Source: Jaenimonas drosophilae (Eukaryota; Euglenozoa; Kinetoplastea; Trypanosomatida; Trypanosomatidae). From it: 64,000 nucleotides of DNA. Location of the stretch: the NCBI GenBank assembly GCA_030849065.1, contig JASAON010001617.1, positions 4,565 to 68,564 on the forward strand. Reading direction: 5' to 3'. Position 1 is the first letter of the stretch. Every line of letters begins with the position of its first letter. Positions 36,716 through 46,094 of this stretch are shown one piece after another. A program made the translations under genes and the position numbers. The notes under the pieces are model-generated. The model saw only the letters and a list, made by a program, of their open reading frames with translations. It did not search any database and was not told the origin of the DNA.

Positions 36716-37192
36716 GCTAGTCTGTGTGGGGCAACGTGCAACGATGGAGCACATGACGAGTGTTTCGGGGGCCATGGCTTCATTGCTTGATGGTGTGTGC
36801 AGATCTCCGCCAACGTCGTCCATCAACGCATCCCGCCGTTGCTCAAGATGTTGGCGGAGATCATCCACGTGTTGTTGTTGGCGAATGTGCAGATTTGAGT
36901 AATCACAAAGACGTATCGTCATGCGACGAGATGATGTTCCACCAACAACATCGTAGGACGTCGATGGTTGCGTGCTTGCGGATGTGTGCGTGCCACATGC
37001 GCAATCAATCATTTGGCGGCTGTGAGAGGTGGCTCCGCGCATGGATGATGCCGCGGCGGAGGCGTGGCGGTCGGTGGTCAAGGAAAGACAACGATTTGAG
37101 CTCCGCATCGCGAAACATGATGATTGAGCATCAACATGCGTCATGATCCAGCGGCTGCACCGACTTCTTCGCGTGGTGCGAAGAAGCAACAT
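36218..37192 (-). CDS. Zinc-dependent deaminase-like protein (CDA fold)
   Basis: Protein of 324 residues. The zinc site of the cytidine-deaminase superfamily is visible: C208-A-E210 in GCAEQNALGAVAAQG, followed by PCPEC with C261 and C264. The Cys-Ala-Glu form (not His-Ala-Glu) is that of free-nucleoside cytidine deaminases and some tRNA or dCMP-like enzymes. Between the two motifs is a Ser/Thr-rich insertion. A run of ten His (161-170), encoded by an ATG microsatellite, and a long basic N-terminal part are extra. The first 20 residues (MLLLRTTRRSRCSRWIMTHV) look like a mitochondrial presequence. The substrate could be a nucleoside, nucleotide or RNA base; the adjacent NSUN and PPR genes hint at RNA but do not prove it. 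ATG 37192 follows an acceptor with the AG at 37244-37245. Confidence 0.8.
36680..36713 (+). repeat. (ATG)n microsatellite inside the deaminase gene
   Basis: About ten ATG units on the plus strand. Read on the coding strand they give the His10 run at residues 161-170 of the deaminase-like protein. Confidence 0.9.
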
Positions 37193-37243
37193 GATGCGTT
37201 TGTTGGTGTAATTGGCCAAAACCTCTACGATGGCCAATCGTGG

Positions 37244-37272
37244 CTGACAACAACAACAACAACAAGCAAGAA
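37244..37272 (-). promoter_or_regulatory. Likely trans-splice acceptor of the deaminase gene
   Basis: On the minus strand CTTCTTGCTTGTTGTTGTTGTTGTTGTCAG ends with the AG at 37244-37245, 52 bases before the ATG at 37192. Here a GTT microsatellite serves as the pyrimidine-rich tract. Confidence 0.55.
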
Positions 37273-37332
37273 GGAGTGAGATGAATGGCAGTGAATCATC
37301 AAACAACACACATGGACCGATTCATTTTCATT

Positions 37333-37364
<32 letters not shown>

Positions 37365-37378
37365 TTGTGTTTGTGGGT

Positions 37379-39064
37379 TTATGTTGGTGAAATCTTCACA
37401 ATCTTGGCGATGTACTGAAAGCTCGTTCGTAACTCCGTCGGCCACAAACGCGAACCACCAACACACGCATCATCAACATCCACTCCGTTCATTTCAAGTT
37501 GCTCAACACCAGCATCCAACATCCCGTAGAGGTGTTTGTGCGCATCAATACGGTGCTGGAGCCGCCCGCCATCATCCAGACGTACCAGGTGTGATACACT
37601 GCCACCACCACCACCATCATCTTCGTCTTCAAAGGCTGGCACCAATTTGGCACCTCCGCAGCCACGTGGCGGTGCTGCGTTGATGTGCGTGAGGAAGTTG
37701 TGGATGATAAGCTCATTCTGACGTACGCTGAAGGAGCATGTGCAGTACACGAGTATGCCACCTGGACGAAGTTGGCGAAAACCGTTGTGGAGCAACTCTA
37801 ACTGCATCATCTCCGTCTGTGTTAGTACCAGCGGAGATGATGATGATGGTGGTGTTGTTGCTGATGATGTGCGATGATCATCACCAAGCCGCATGCGCTG
37901 CATACGCTGACGATTGCTAATACCACGTGAATGCCGAGTGTGGCCATCATCATCATCATCATCATCCGTGCCGTGCGCATCATCATCTCCATCCAGCATC
38001 AAGTGCGAGATGGAGCCATCGTGAGAACATTCCGCATCCACCAACACACGATCAAAGAGCATCTCTGATGAGCGCATGAGCTCCTCACGGCAACCCTCGG
38101 AGAGAAGCACAGGAAGCGGTGTGAGATGCACATCATCAACATCATCGTTGCACGTGTTGTTGGATTTGCTTGGGCATGTTGAGGCACGCAGCTGCCGCTG
38201 TCGTACCGCACGCTGCTCCATCGTGGTGAGCCCAGAATCTGGATGCACGCGTGGGGAAGAGGAGGAGATGCTGCTCATCATCCGTGATGATGTTGGTGGT
38301 GGGCGATTCAGCCGCTTGATTTCATCCACGACGCTTTTCCACGAGACGCTGCGACCATCGGCGGCGATGAGCGCCACGCGTGGAGCTCCATCATGAGCGT
38401 ATCGACGAAGATGTTTCTGCATCACCGCACGCGCAGCGAAGAGGCGGTTTACGCTGATATCCACACCCACCACAAAACCCGCATCACCAACATTGTTGTT
38501 GTTGTTGTTGTTGTGTGCAGATGATGCGATGGCATCTGCCAACAAGCTTAACTTCATGCCAGGAGAGCAGCACAGATCCAACAACACATCGCCGCGACGT
38601 GGCCGAAGAGCAACGACGGCAGCCATGGAGGCGGCATCCATCGCCATCAGCGATCCATGCGCGTACAACGTCTGTGCGTGCAGCGATAATGTTCGCGGAA
38701 TGGCGAAAACATCGCACGGGAGCCACGGCACCGCCTCAACTTCATCAGCCGTGATGCTCAACGAGGTGGCGAGGGCATGGCGGAGTTGTTCCACCCGCGA
38801 GGTGGGAATGTTGTTGTTTGTGCTACCGTCAAGGGCATTGTGTGATTGGTTGTGTTGCTGCACGGAGCTCAGCATGGATGATGCAGCGCGTGGATGGATG
38901 CGCACGTAGCGAGGGAGGCCGTGGAGGACCTCTCGCACATCGCGAAACACCTTGGGTGGTACTGCCCCCGCACGGCAATGATGAATCAGCTCCGCCGAGA
39001 ACGTCAATGGATATGAATCATCATCATCATCATCATCATCATGTTGTCGTGGTGCATCCTCCAT
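37379..39064 (-). CDS. NSUN-family RNA cytosine-C5 methyltransferase-like protein
   Basis: Protein of 561 residues. The Rossmann methyltransferase core carries SAM-binding motif I as DVLLDLCCSPGMKLSLLAD (159-177) and the acidic VGVDIS (199-204). Motif IV reads DRVLVDAECSHDGS (C346), where most NSUN proteins have DAPCSG. Motif VI is GGILVYCTCSFSVRQNE with the catalytic Thr-Cys (T442, C443). Both cysteines needed for RNA m5C chemistry are therefore present. Asn, Asp and Ser insertions (180-192, 357-373, 403-410) come from microsatellites. The substrate (tRNA, rRNA or mRNA) cannot be told. The open frame reaches 31 codons further, but those codons form a perfect splice tract with the AG at 39088-39089, so ATG 39064 (MEDAPRQH) is the start. 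Confidence 0.87.
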   Translation of the reverse strand: MEDAPRQHDDDDDDDDSYPLTFSAELIHHCRAGAVPPKVFRDVREVLHGLPRYVRIHPRAASSMLSSVQQHNQSHNALDGSTNNNIPTSRVEQLRHALATSLSITADEVEAVPWLPCDVFAIPRTLSLHAQTLYAHGSLMAMDAASMAAVVALRPRRGDVLLDLCCSPGMKLSLLADAIASSAHNNNNNNNVGDAGFVVGVDISVNRLFAARAVMQKHLRRYAHDGAPRVALIAADGRSVSWKSVVDEIKRLNRPPPTSSRMMSSISSSSPRVHPDSGLTTMEQRAVRQRQLRASTCPSKSNNTCNDDVDDVHLTPLPVLLSEGCREELMRSSEMLFDRVLVDAECSHDGSISHLMLDGDDDAHGTDDDDDDDGHTRHSRGISNRQRMQRMRLGDDHRTSSATTPPSSSSPLVLTQTEMMQLELLHNGFRQLRPGGILVYCTCSFSVRQNELIIHNFLTHINAAPPRGCGGAKLVPAFEDEDDGGGGGSVSHLVRLDDGGRLQHRIDAHKHLYGMLDAGVEQLEMNGVDVDDACVGGSRLWPTELRTSFQYIAKIVKISPT

Positions 39065-39087
39065 CCACGTGAGCCCGAGACCGCGCG

Positions 39088-39124
39088 CTAAACGCAGACA
39101 AAAAAAGAAAGAAGAGAAGAAGTC
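39088..39124 (-). promoter_or_regulatory. Trans-splice acceptor of the NSUN-like gene
   Basis: The minus strand runs CTTCTTCTCTTCTTTC then TTTTTTT, GTCTGCG and TTTAG, with the AG at 39088-39089, 24 bases before ATG 39064. It is one of the clearest acceptors in the window and decides the start codon. Confidence 0.8.
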
Positions 39125-39241
39125 ACGAGTTGCACTCAATGACAACATCTTCACCAACCAACAAGATGATGATGATGATGAATGTATGTGTGGTTGTGAA
39201 GGATGCAGTTAATTAATCGCAACCATCATCTCCACGCAGCA

Positions 39242-41320
39242 TCACGGCACAAAGACGTTGGGCAGTGGTGCGGAAGAAGATGATGATGAGGCTCCTCCCC
39301 TCGGCGGAGGCAGTTCTGGTGGTGTTGCTGCAGCAACTTCTGGCGGAGCCTTGGCCATCAACTCCATTGGATAGCGCAACGCACACAGAGATTGGTGAGG
39401 CCCAACACGTTGGTTCCACGCCTCCACCACCAATGACTGCGCTCGCAGGGTTGAGAGCACGTGCACGTCGCAGTCAGCGTTGAGCGTCTTGAGCATCGCC
39501 GCCACCGCCAAGACGCGCTCCGCCGCCGTGATTCGTCCCTCGTGGCGCAGCACGCCTTCACCGTCTGCGGCAACAACATTGTTGTTGTTGTTGTTGTTGT
39601 TGGTAGAGGAGGAGCTCACGACCGCACGGCTATCTCCATCATCATTCATACCGAGTGAAGAAGATGATGATGAGCGAATCGCAACGTAGTTGGCGGATGA
39701 TGATGCCTCCTCCATCTCCGATGATGAAGATCCAACGCGATCGAGCAGTTTCTGCTGAAAGGATGGCCGCAATGCGGCGGCAGCAGCGCGGAGCTCCGCC
39801 AAGGATTCGCCCGTTGCCGTACCACCAACCACGTACTGATGAGCCTGGATCTGATGCACGAAGGGAAGAACACGCATCATGGAGTAGCGCTCATCCTTCA
39901 AGAGGCTGGCGAGACGTCGCAGGCATCGCCGCGTGTGTTGGCCCTCCGACGTTCGCCCAACCTCACGAAGTTGATGCTCCAACACACGCAGCGCAGAAAA
40001 TGGCACAAAGATGGAGTCGTAATGATGCACGAGCGATTCCATGCGCGGAGAGAGGATGATGGTGTGGTCGAGCACCGCCACACGTCCGTGCGCCATCCAA
40101 CGCTGCGACGCATCTCCCATCCCGGCCATGCCACGGCTCGCCACCCCAACCACATCTCCCAGACTACTCTCAAAGGTGCGGCAGATTTGCATCGCATCGC
40201 TTGGTCGTGGATGTGAAAGGAGGGCATCGAGCAGCGCCACACTCACCGCGGCGGTGGCGCGGATTGGATTCCCCGCATCGCGACGATCGCTCTCCAGCTC
40301 GCGGGAGATAAATGCCACCGCCTCGTGATCCAACGTCATGCGAAACAGGTTGATGAGCACGGCGCGATACATAACATCGGTGATGGGCAGCCCGACCGCG
40401 TGTGCCTCGGCCACACAACGCACCGTGTGCGCCACGCTACTGGCGTTGGTACGCATCAACGCCTCCAGGCTCTCCTTGGTGGGCTGCACACGATCATCCT
40501 TCATGCGGTGATAGAGGAGAACGGCCTGCTGCCACAACCGCCGACCGCCCATCATATGAATCACGGCGTTGTAGTGGCCGCCGGTGAGCTCCACGTTTCC
40601 GCGGAGTGCGTCGAGGGTGCGCAGGCCAGCCAACCAACGTGATGGAAGATGTGCGTGTTTCAGCAATCGCAACAGCTCGAGGTATGTAAGGGCGTTTGGT
40701 GCGGAGCCCGACGCCACGGCGCCCTGAAAGGCGGCGAGGCCCACCTCCCACTTGCCATGATGGCGGCAGGTGTTTAGAATGGCGTGGAGGCTGTGAGCAT
40801 CCACAACATGGCGATCTTCCATCATTGTTTTCATGAAGCTCAGGGCCTCACGCCACGCCCCAGCGTTGCGGTGTGCGGCAAGCACAGCTCCATGCATCGT
40901 CGGGTGCGTCTTGCCCGCTGCCACCGCCTCCTTCCATACTTTCAAGGCGGTGTGGCTGCGGCGTTGATCATTGGCGTGCGCCATCATCAGGCCGTAGTGG
41001 TGCGCGCTGAAGGGATACTGCACTTTGAGCAGAGCATCCATCACAACCTCTGTCCGATCCATGCGCCGCATCGCGCGATGCTTCTTGAGCAGGTCGAGGA
41101 GATCCCCACGGCCGAGCTCATTCATTTCGTAGGCGCGCACAACAGCGGCGGGGAGCTGAGTATTTGGGAGCTGCATCAACGTCGCGGTGATGGAGGGCTT
41201 GGCGCTGCTCGCGGCATGTACGGCATTTTTTTGTTTGCCGTAGAGGAGATGAGCAACATTAGGCTCGTTGGAGCGGCGATGTTGGCGAAGAAGTCGGCGA
41301 GAGGGCTGACCGAACATCAT
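39242..41320 (-). CDS. Pentatricopeptide-repeat (PPR) protein, probably mitochondrial
   Basis: Protein of 692 residues. Residues about 80-300 are consecutive 35-residue helix pairs of PPR type: SAHHYGLMMAHANDQRRSHT, TMHGAVLAAHRNAGAWREAL, AHSLHAILNTCRHHGKWEVG, NALTYLELLRLLKHA, and HYNAVIHMMGGRRLWQQAVL followed by the next motif. PPR proteins bind organellar RNA one base per repeat; in kinetoplastids they stabilise, process or translate maxicircle transcripts and rRNA. The N-terminus (MMFGQPSRRLLRQHRRS) is basic and suits mitochondrial import. An Asn run (NNNNNNNN near 595) and a Ser-rich C-terminus are low complexity. The frame extends upstream only to a GTG; ATG 41320 and the adjacent ATG 41317 follow an AG in the leader. 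Confidence 0.88.
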   Translation of the reverse strand: MMFGQPSRRLLRQHRRSNEPNVAHLLYGKQKNAVHAASSAKPSITATLMQLPNTQLPAAVVRAYEMNELGRGDLLDLLKKHRAMRRMDRTEVVMDALLKVQYPFSAHHYGLMMAHANDQRRSHTALKVWKEAVAAGKTHPTMHGAVLAAHRNAGAWREALSFMKTMMEDRHVVDAHSLHAILNTCRHHGKWEVGLAAFQGAVASGSAPNALTYLELLRLLKHAHLPSRWLAGLRTLDALRGNVELTGGHYNAVIHMMGGRRLWQQAVLLYHRMKDDRVQPTKESLEALMRTNASSVAHTVRCVAEAHAVGLPITDVMYRAVLINLFRMTLDHEAVAFISRELESDRRDAGNPIRATAAVSVALLDALLSHPRPSDAMQICRTFESSLGDVVGVASRGMAGMGDASQRWMAHGRVAVLDHTIILSPRMESLVHHYDSIFVPFSALRVLEHQLREVGRTSEGQHTRRCLRRLASLLKDERYSMMRVLPFVHQIQAHQYVVGGTATGESLAELRAAAAALRPSFQQKLLDRVGSSSSEMEEASSSANYVAIRSSSSSSLGMNDDGDSRAVVSSSSTNNNNNNNNVVAADGEGVLRHEGRITAAERVLAVAAMLKTLNADCDVHVLSTLRAQSLVVEAWNQRVGPHQSLCALRYPMELMAKAPPEVAAATPPELPPPRGGASSSSSSAPLPNVFVP

Positions 41321-41476
41321 CAACGTGAGCCACAACAACACCTCTCGTGTGGATGCGTGAGGGGAAGTATGTGGTGGCCAACACCTCCGCACACACAGAC
41401 AGCAACCAAAGAAGTTGGCCTATGCTACTTCGTCAGAACAAAAGATGGGATGGGATAGATGAAAAACACATACATC

Positions 41477-41674
41477 TCACTTCCTGCAAAGCTCATCGTT
41501 CCAGGATATTTCGCCATCCTCCGTTGAACGGAAGAGGTGTTGCTGGCACAATTGCATCATCATTTGGAGGAGGGATAGTTGGTAGAAGATAGATAGATTG
41601 ACGTAGTTCCGCACGCACAAACCTGTAGCGCTCACCAGATAGATGATGATGATGATGATCGCGGCGAGGAGCAT
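41477..41674 (-). CDS. Small single-span membrane protein (65 aa)
   Basis: A short ORF: MLLAAIIIIIIYLVSATGLC forms one hydrophobic span at the N-terminus, then a polar helix rich in Gln and Leu and an acidic C-terminus (STEDGEISWNDELCRK). I do not recognise it. What supports it is the leader: a long pyrimidine tract ending in CATTCCTTTTTGCAG (AG at 41704-41705), then 30 bases including another CTTCTTCAAG directly before ATG 41674. It has the same orientation as its neighbours and fits in the gap before the PPR gene. Part of the Ile run is microsatellite (ATC)n-encoded, so chance cannot be excluded. Confidence 0.5.
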   Translation of the reverse strand: MLLAAIIIIIIYLVSATGLCVRNYVNLSIFYQLSLLQMMMQLCQQHLFRSTEDGEISWNDELCRK

Positions 41675-41703
41675 CTTGAAGAAGGACAGTGGTTGTTATT
41701 CTC

Positions 41704-41726
41704 CTGCAAAAAGGAATGGAGGTGGC
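41704..41726 (-). promoter_or_regulatory. Trans-splice acceptor before the 65-aa ORF
   Basis: The minus strand reads CACCTCCATTCCTTTTTGCAG, with the AG at 41704-41705; further C/T-rich sequence extends to 41760. It is strong by eye and 30 bases from ATG 41674. Confidence 0.6.
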
Positions 41727-43718
41727 GCGATGGCGTCAGGGGAGAAGGTAAGAAAACAAATACAACAACCACAACAACAACACACCCGTGCCCACTCATA
41801 TCCCTCTCTTCGCTTGTGTGGGTGTTGCATGCTCCATCAACATCTTTTTCTTCATTCAGATGAACCACAAAGGCGATGAGATGGAGCTGCTCCTGCTGTT
41901 GGATGCACGTCATCCTCGATTGTGCCACCTCTCCACATATACACACATCATCATGCATCATCATCATGATACAGCTACACCATTACACAAGAGAAGCACT
42001 TCTCCGCAACACAAACAACATCAACAACAACGAACCCGATAATCTGCCATGACTGGATACTGCCGACGCTCACTCCTTCACACACACATGCGCGCACACA
42101 CACACATACGTTGTTGTTGCTGCTTCTGTTGTTGTGTTGTGATGGTGATGGCGTCGAGGAGGAGCAGAACTGAATTTGTGCGCCGTGTGCGTTGTGTGTA
42201 GATGATGGATCCACCACAACGAACGCATAAAAACAAGCATCCACAGAAAAAAAGAAGAAAAAAACATCACGTTCATCATCATCATCAAAGAAAAAGTGCT
42301 GGTGCAGGGTGTATCAACCTCGTCATTCAGGGGATGGAGGCCAGTCTGTTTGTGCCGCCTCTTCATTCACCGTTGCTCAATCGTTGGCCATCAATGAGCT
42401 CCACAAACACGTGGAGCTCAGCAGCTGTGCGCCGTCATCGAAAACATCATCAATCCCATCAACAACATCTCTTCATCTATGCTGCTACTTGGCGCCTACA
42501 CATACATGGAGCATGAGCTAAAACATGAAGGCTGTAGCCCATGATGATGAACGAAGTTATTGTGTTCTTCATCAACACTAAGTGAGGAGATGTTGCGTGT
42601 GGGATGTTGGTTGATGATGTGTGTGAGCACGAGAGCAAAAAAACATAATGAGCTGATAACCAACGCCGAGACGATGAAAGTGCATCTACACGACGAAACA
42701 AAAGTATTGATATCCCCTTCACGCAATAGGCACACCGTCGCTTCACACTGGAGGGAGGTGGAGGATGTACTCTTCAACGCAGGAGTGCTGGCGCGTGTGT
42801 GAGCGCGTGTGGCATGATGATGATGATGTTGTTCTCGAACACAACTAGCACCTCCACACGTACAGAACACACACACGCGCTCAACGCTCCTACGCAGCAC
42901 ATAGCACACAACAGAAGCAGAAGCAGCAGCAGCAGCTGAGAGGGTTGTGCAGTAGTAGAGAGAAGAACCATAGCGCAACATGATGATGTGTGAATGAATC
43001 CTCTCGAAAAAAATTGATGTGCGCGTGAGGGGGACGACGGCGCAGAAGATGATGATGATGATGATGATTGCACACGTCAATAGGCGTGCAGCCACAAGGA
43101 AAAGGAAGCCAAACACTTGAGAACAGATTGGTATCTACACATGCAAATGATGTACGTACTGGCCTCCTCCTCCACTCACTTTCTCTGTTTGTGCTCCACA
43201 AAAACTCATCACACACGCACACACATGACAACACGCATCCATGCATTCTCATCTTCATGCATCTCCACGTGCATCACTCCTCCCCTGAAAGAAGAAAACA
43301 ACAAGAAAAAGAACAAAAAAATTCATCGTTATCGAATGTGGAGGACCGAAGTCCATCCAGATACGTAGTAAGAGAGTCGGTACAGGCAGCCGGAAATGGT
43401 GGTGATGATGATGATGATGATGGATTCTCTTCGCCTTCATCAACTAGAAGAAAAGAAGATAATCTTCATGGATTGACCACATCGCCACGAGCTGGATGCT
43501 TGTGAAGGCGTGCGTCGTGATGAACATACAAGAAAAAAAAACAACAACAACCAAAAAAAAAACACACTCAGAATTCGGAGCAACTGGCGTCTAGACTCGC
43601 TTCTCCACTCATCAACATACACAAGCTTCCACGCTTACGCTTAATGCGCCATGCGCACCTCCATCATCATGATCATCATCATCCGTCACCTGGAGCACCT
43701 TCCCACACCGTTTTTCAT
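41727..43718. other. About 2 kb without a convincing gene
   Basis: This region lies between the AMPK stop and the 65-residue ORF. It contains CAACAA, CATCAT and CACACA repeats and A-runs near 43305-43320 and 43530-43561. A perfect 10-bp hairpin is at 42395-42420. Open frames of up to 206 codons on the minus strand encode Cys/Ser/Val-rich low-complexity sequence without domains. One stretch (42290-42460) is free of microsatellites and could hold an uncharacterised RNA, but no known RNA class is recognised. Confidence 0.5.
42395..42420. repeat. Perfect 10-bp hairpin
   Basis: TGAGCTCCAC (42395-42404) and GTGGAGCTCA (42411-42420) are exact inverted repeats around a six-base loop. It lies in the microsatellite-free part of a 2 kb gene-poor stretch. 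A function is unknown. Confidence 0.7.
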
Positions 43719-45899
43719 TTACCGCCCTACACGACGAACGAGCTCATCGGCGAGACGCAGCACCACCTCGAAGCCCAACAAGGTGTTGCGCTCGATGCTG
43801 AAGTCCACGAGAAAACCTTTATCATGCTTCTCTTGAATACGGAAGAGGTACAGCGTCATCACAACAGGATGCGTGGGCGGAGAGCTCGTGGCTGCTGCAG
43901 CACCGCCACGGGCGGAGGCGATGGAGCTGGGATTGAGCATCGAGGTGGGATGAGGTGATCGGCGCGGGATGGGCAGTGGTGCGCTCTCCACCATGCGCTT
44001 GCCGCCATCGGGGCTCGACGATCCACTGCCGGCAAATGAGCGCCGCTCAGCCCCTCCTTTGCTTGGTTGGCCGATGCGGATCGGGGTGGAGGCGGTGGCG
44101 GCGGCGAGGGGGCTCGACGGAAGCGGTGAGAAGGGCTGCGCGTGCACCTCATCCAGCATGGGCCACGTCGCATCGGTGGTGCGGCAGAGGAGCTTGAAGG
44201 GGGCGAGCACCTTCCATTCCATGCGAAACAGCCGCAACACATCATACACCGACATGAAGGCTGCATCCGCGCGCTTATCCGTCATCAAACCCACACGCCA
44301 GCCGTAGTTGTTCTCCACGAGAAAGCTCTCCTCCTCAGCGGAGTACATCGGGTACTTGCGCGCCACACTTCCCACACGGGGCTGGTCGGAGAGGCTCACG
44401 CTGAGCTGCTGCGATGGCACGGCGGTGGTGATGGGGTTGGGCCTGCGTTGGCTGCCGCTCGTGAGAGAGGATTGCGAGCCGGGTCGGTCTACCCCTTGCG
44501 AGCCGGAGAGGCCGGTGATGCGGAAGGATCCTTTGCTCAACGGTGTTTGTGTGCGTGGGCTCAGAATCGAGCTCCCGCGCTGCTCAGGCTGGGCAGAGGC
44601 AGGAACGAAGCCGCAGGTGTTGTAGGCCAACTTGTTGGTGGTGGCATCGGCGCGATCGAGCAGGACCTCCATCGCGGGGCTCTGCGTCAGCATCAAACCA
44701 AGATTCAGCTCGCGCTCCGTTGCCTTGGGGCTGAATCCGGAGGATCTGCCATCCTGACCAGCTCCTGCCGCACTTTGTTGTGATGAGAGGTGTGGGGATC
44801 TGCTCCGCTCCTCCATGCCTAGCTCACGTACCTCCGCTGCAATGTCTTTGCGCCGACGTACATCCAACAAGATGTTGTAGGCCACATAGGCGGGCCCGCT
44901 GCCCACCTCGAGCTCACGGCGTACATCCTTCTCGCGAATATTGAGCTTCTTGGCACACTCGTTGGCCAAGACGGCCATAATGCGTGTTTCTTCAGGGGTA
45001 GCAAAGATGGATTCGTTGTAGGCCAGGCGCATCGGAAGTTTGAGATTAAACCATGCGGCATCACGAATCTGGGGAATCGTCAGCCGCACCAGCGGATCCA
45101 CGACGAGAATCTGCTGAATGAGCTCCTTCGGGCCTGCCGCCATGCTCGGCGGAATGACGAACTTTCCCTTCTTGATCTTGCTGAAGAGCATCGGGATGCT
45201 ATCTTCATCGAAGGGCAAGCAACCGCAGAGGAGGGCGTAGAGAATGACGCCACAGGACCACACATCCACCTCAGGGCCGTAGTAGAGCTTGCCAGAGATC
45301 ACCTCAGGTGCGGCGTAGTTTGGTGACCCACAACTCGTCGTGAGGAACTCACCATCCTTCATGATGTTGGCGAGGCCGAAATCGATGAGCTTCACCTGCA
45401 GCCCAGGCCCGAGAAGAATGTTTTCTGGTTTCAGGTCGCGATGCACCACACGGAAGTGGTGGCAGTACTCAATGGCACAGACGACTTGCTGAAAAATGTA
45501 GCGTGCCTCTGGCTCGCGAACACGCCCCTTTTGCACGATGTAGTCGTACAGCTCACCGCCCTCGATGTATTCCATAATGAGGTACATGTCTGTTGGGGTG
45601 GAGATGACCTCGTAGAGGCGGCAGATGTTGGGGTGTGAGAACATGCGCAGGATTTCAATTTCACGGTGAATCTTCTTATCCATGTTGGCCGACTTCAGCT
45701 TCTGGCGGTTGAGGATCTTGATGGCAACGTACTCCCCCGTGAAGAGGTGGCGGCCCTTCTTCACTTTGCCAAAGCTACCACGGCCGATAGTCTCGCCAAC
45801 GGCATAATTGCCAACCACCTGCTCCGGCACGGACTGCGATGGAGCCGCACGTGGCCGGCTTCCACTGGCGGCCGATGATGATGATGCGTGGGCCGACAT
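43719..45899 (-). CDS. AMPK/SNF1-type protein kinase, alpha subunit
   Basis: Protein of 726 residues, the catalytic subunit of the energy-sensing AMP-activated kinase. The kinase domain (about 32-285) is complete: GRGSFGKV glycine loop, VAIK with K61, HRDLKPEN (D155), DFGLAN (173-178), and activation loop GEFLTTSCGSPNYAAPE with T188 matching the LKB1-type site of human AMPK Thr172. The C-terminal part (about 555-726) resembles the alpha-subunit regulatory domain: NYGWRVGLMTDKRADAAF, MSVYDVLRLFRMEWKVL, then VVMTLYLFRIQ and LVDFSIERNTLLGFEVVLRLADEL. The linker is Ser/Pro-rich and holds a probable helical autoinhibitory region near residue 310-350. The frame is open 41 codons further, but these overlap the leader with several AGs; ATG 45899 is preferred. 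Confidence 0.93.
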   Translation of the reverse strand: MSAHASSSSAASGSRPRAAPSQSVPEQVVGNYAVGETIGRGSFGKVKKGRHLFTGEYVAIKILNRQKLKSANMDKKIHREIEILRMFSHPNICRLYEVISTPTDMYLIMEYIEGGELYDYIVQKGRVREPEARYIFQQVVCAIEYCHHFRVVHRDLKPENILLGPGLQVKLIDFGLANIMKDGEFLTTSCGSPNYAAPEVISGKLYYGPEVDVWSCGVILYALLCGCLPFDEDSIPMLFSKIKKGKFVIPPSMAAGPKELIQQILVVDPLVRLTIPQIRDAAWFNLKLPMRLAYNESIFATPEETRIMAVLANECAKKLNIREKDVRRELEVGSGPAYVAYNILLDVRRRKDIAAEVRELGMEERSRSPHLSSQQSAAGAGQDGRSSGFSPKATERELNLGLMLTQSPAMEVLLDRADATTNKLAYNTCGFVPASAQPEQRGSSILSPRTQTPLSKGSFRITGLSGSQGVDRPGSQSSLTSGSQRRPNPITTAVPSQQLSVSLSDQPRVGSVARKYPMYSAEEESFLVENNYGWRVGLMTDKRADAAFMSVYDVLRLFRMEWKVLAPFKLLCRTTDATWPMLDEVHAQPFSPLPSSPLAAATASTPIRIGQPSKGGAERRSFAGSGSSSPDGGKRMVESAPLPIPRRSPHPTSMLNPSSIASARGGAAAATSSPPTHPVVMTLYLFRIQEKHDKGFLVDFSIERNTLLGFEVVLRLADELVRRVGR

Positions 45900-46094
45900 G
45901 GACACGACGTGGATCTCAAGACGGGTGGGTGGTGGTGAGCGAGGTGCAAGAAAGTTCTGAGGAACAAGGTTCTGAAAACCTGCGGAGGTGTAACAGAATG
46001 GATACAGACAGGGAGCGCACACTCAAAGAAAAATGGGGTTGATGATGATGTTGGTGTTGGCAAATATGTTGTTTTATTCTTCTTTTTTTTTTTG

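Noticed and set aside
42496..43116. 206-codon minus-strand frame as a membrane protein gene
   Set aside because: Its hydrophobic runs come from ATC, GCT and GTG simple repeats, composition shifts abruptly, and there is no convincing acceptor before the Met.
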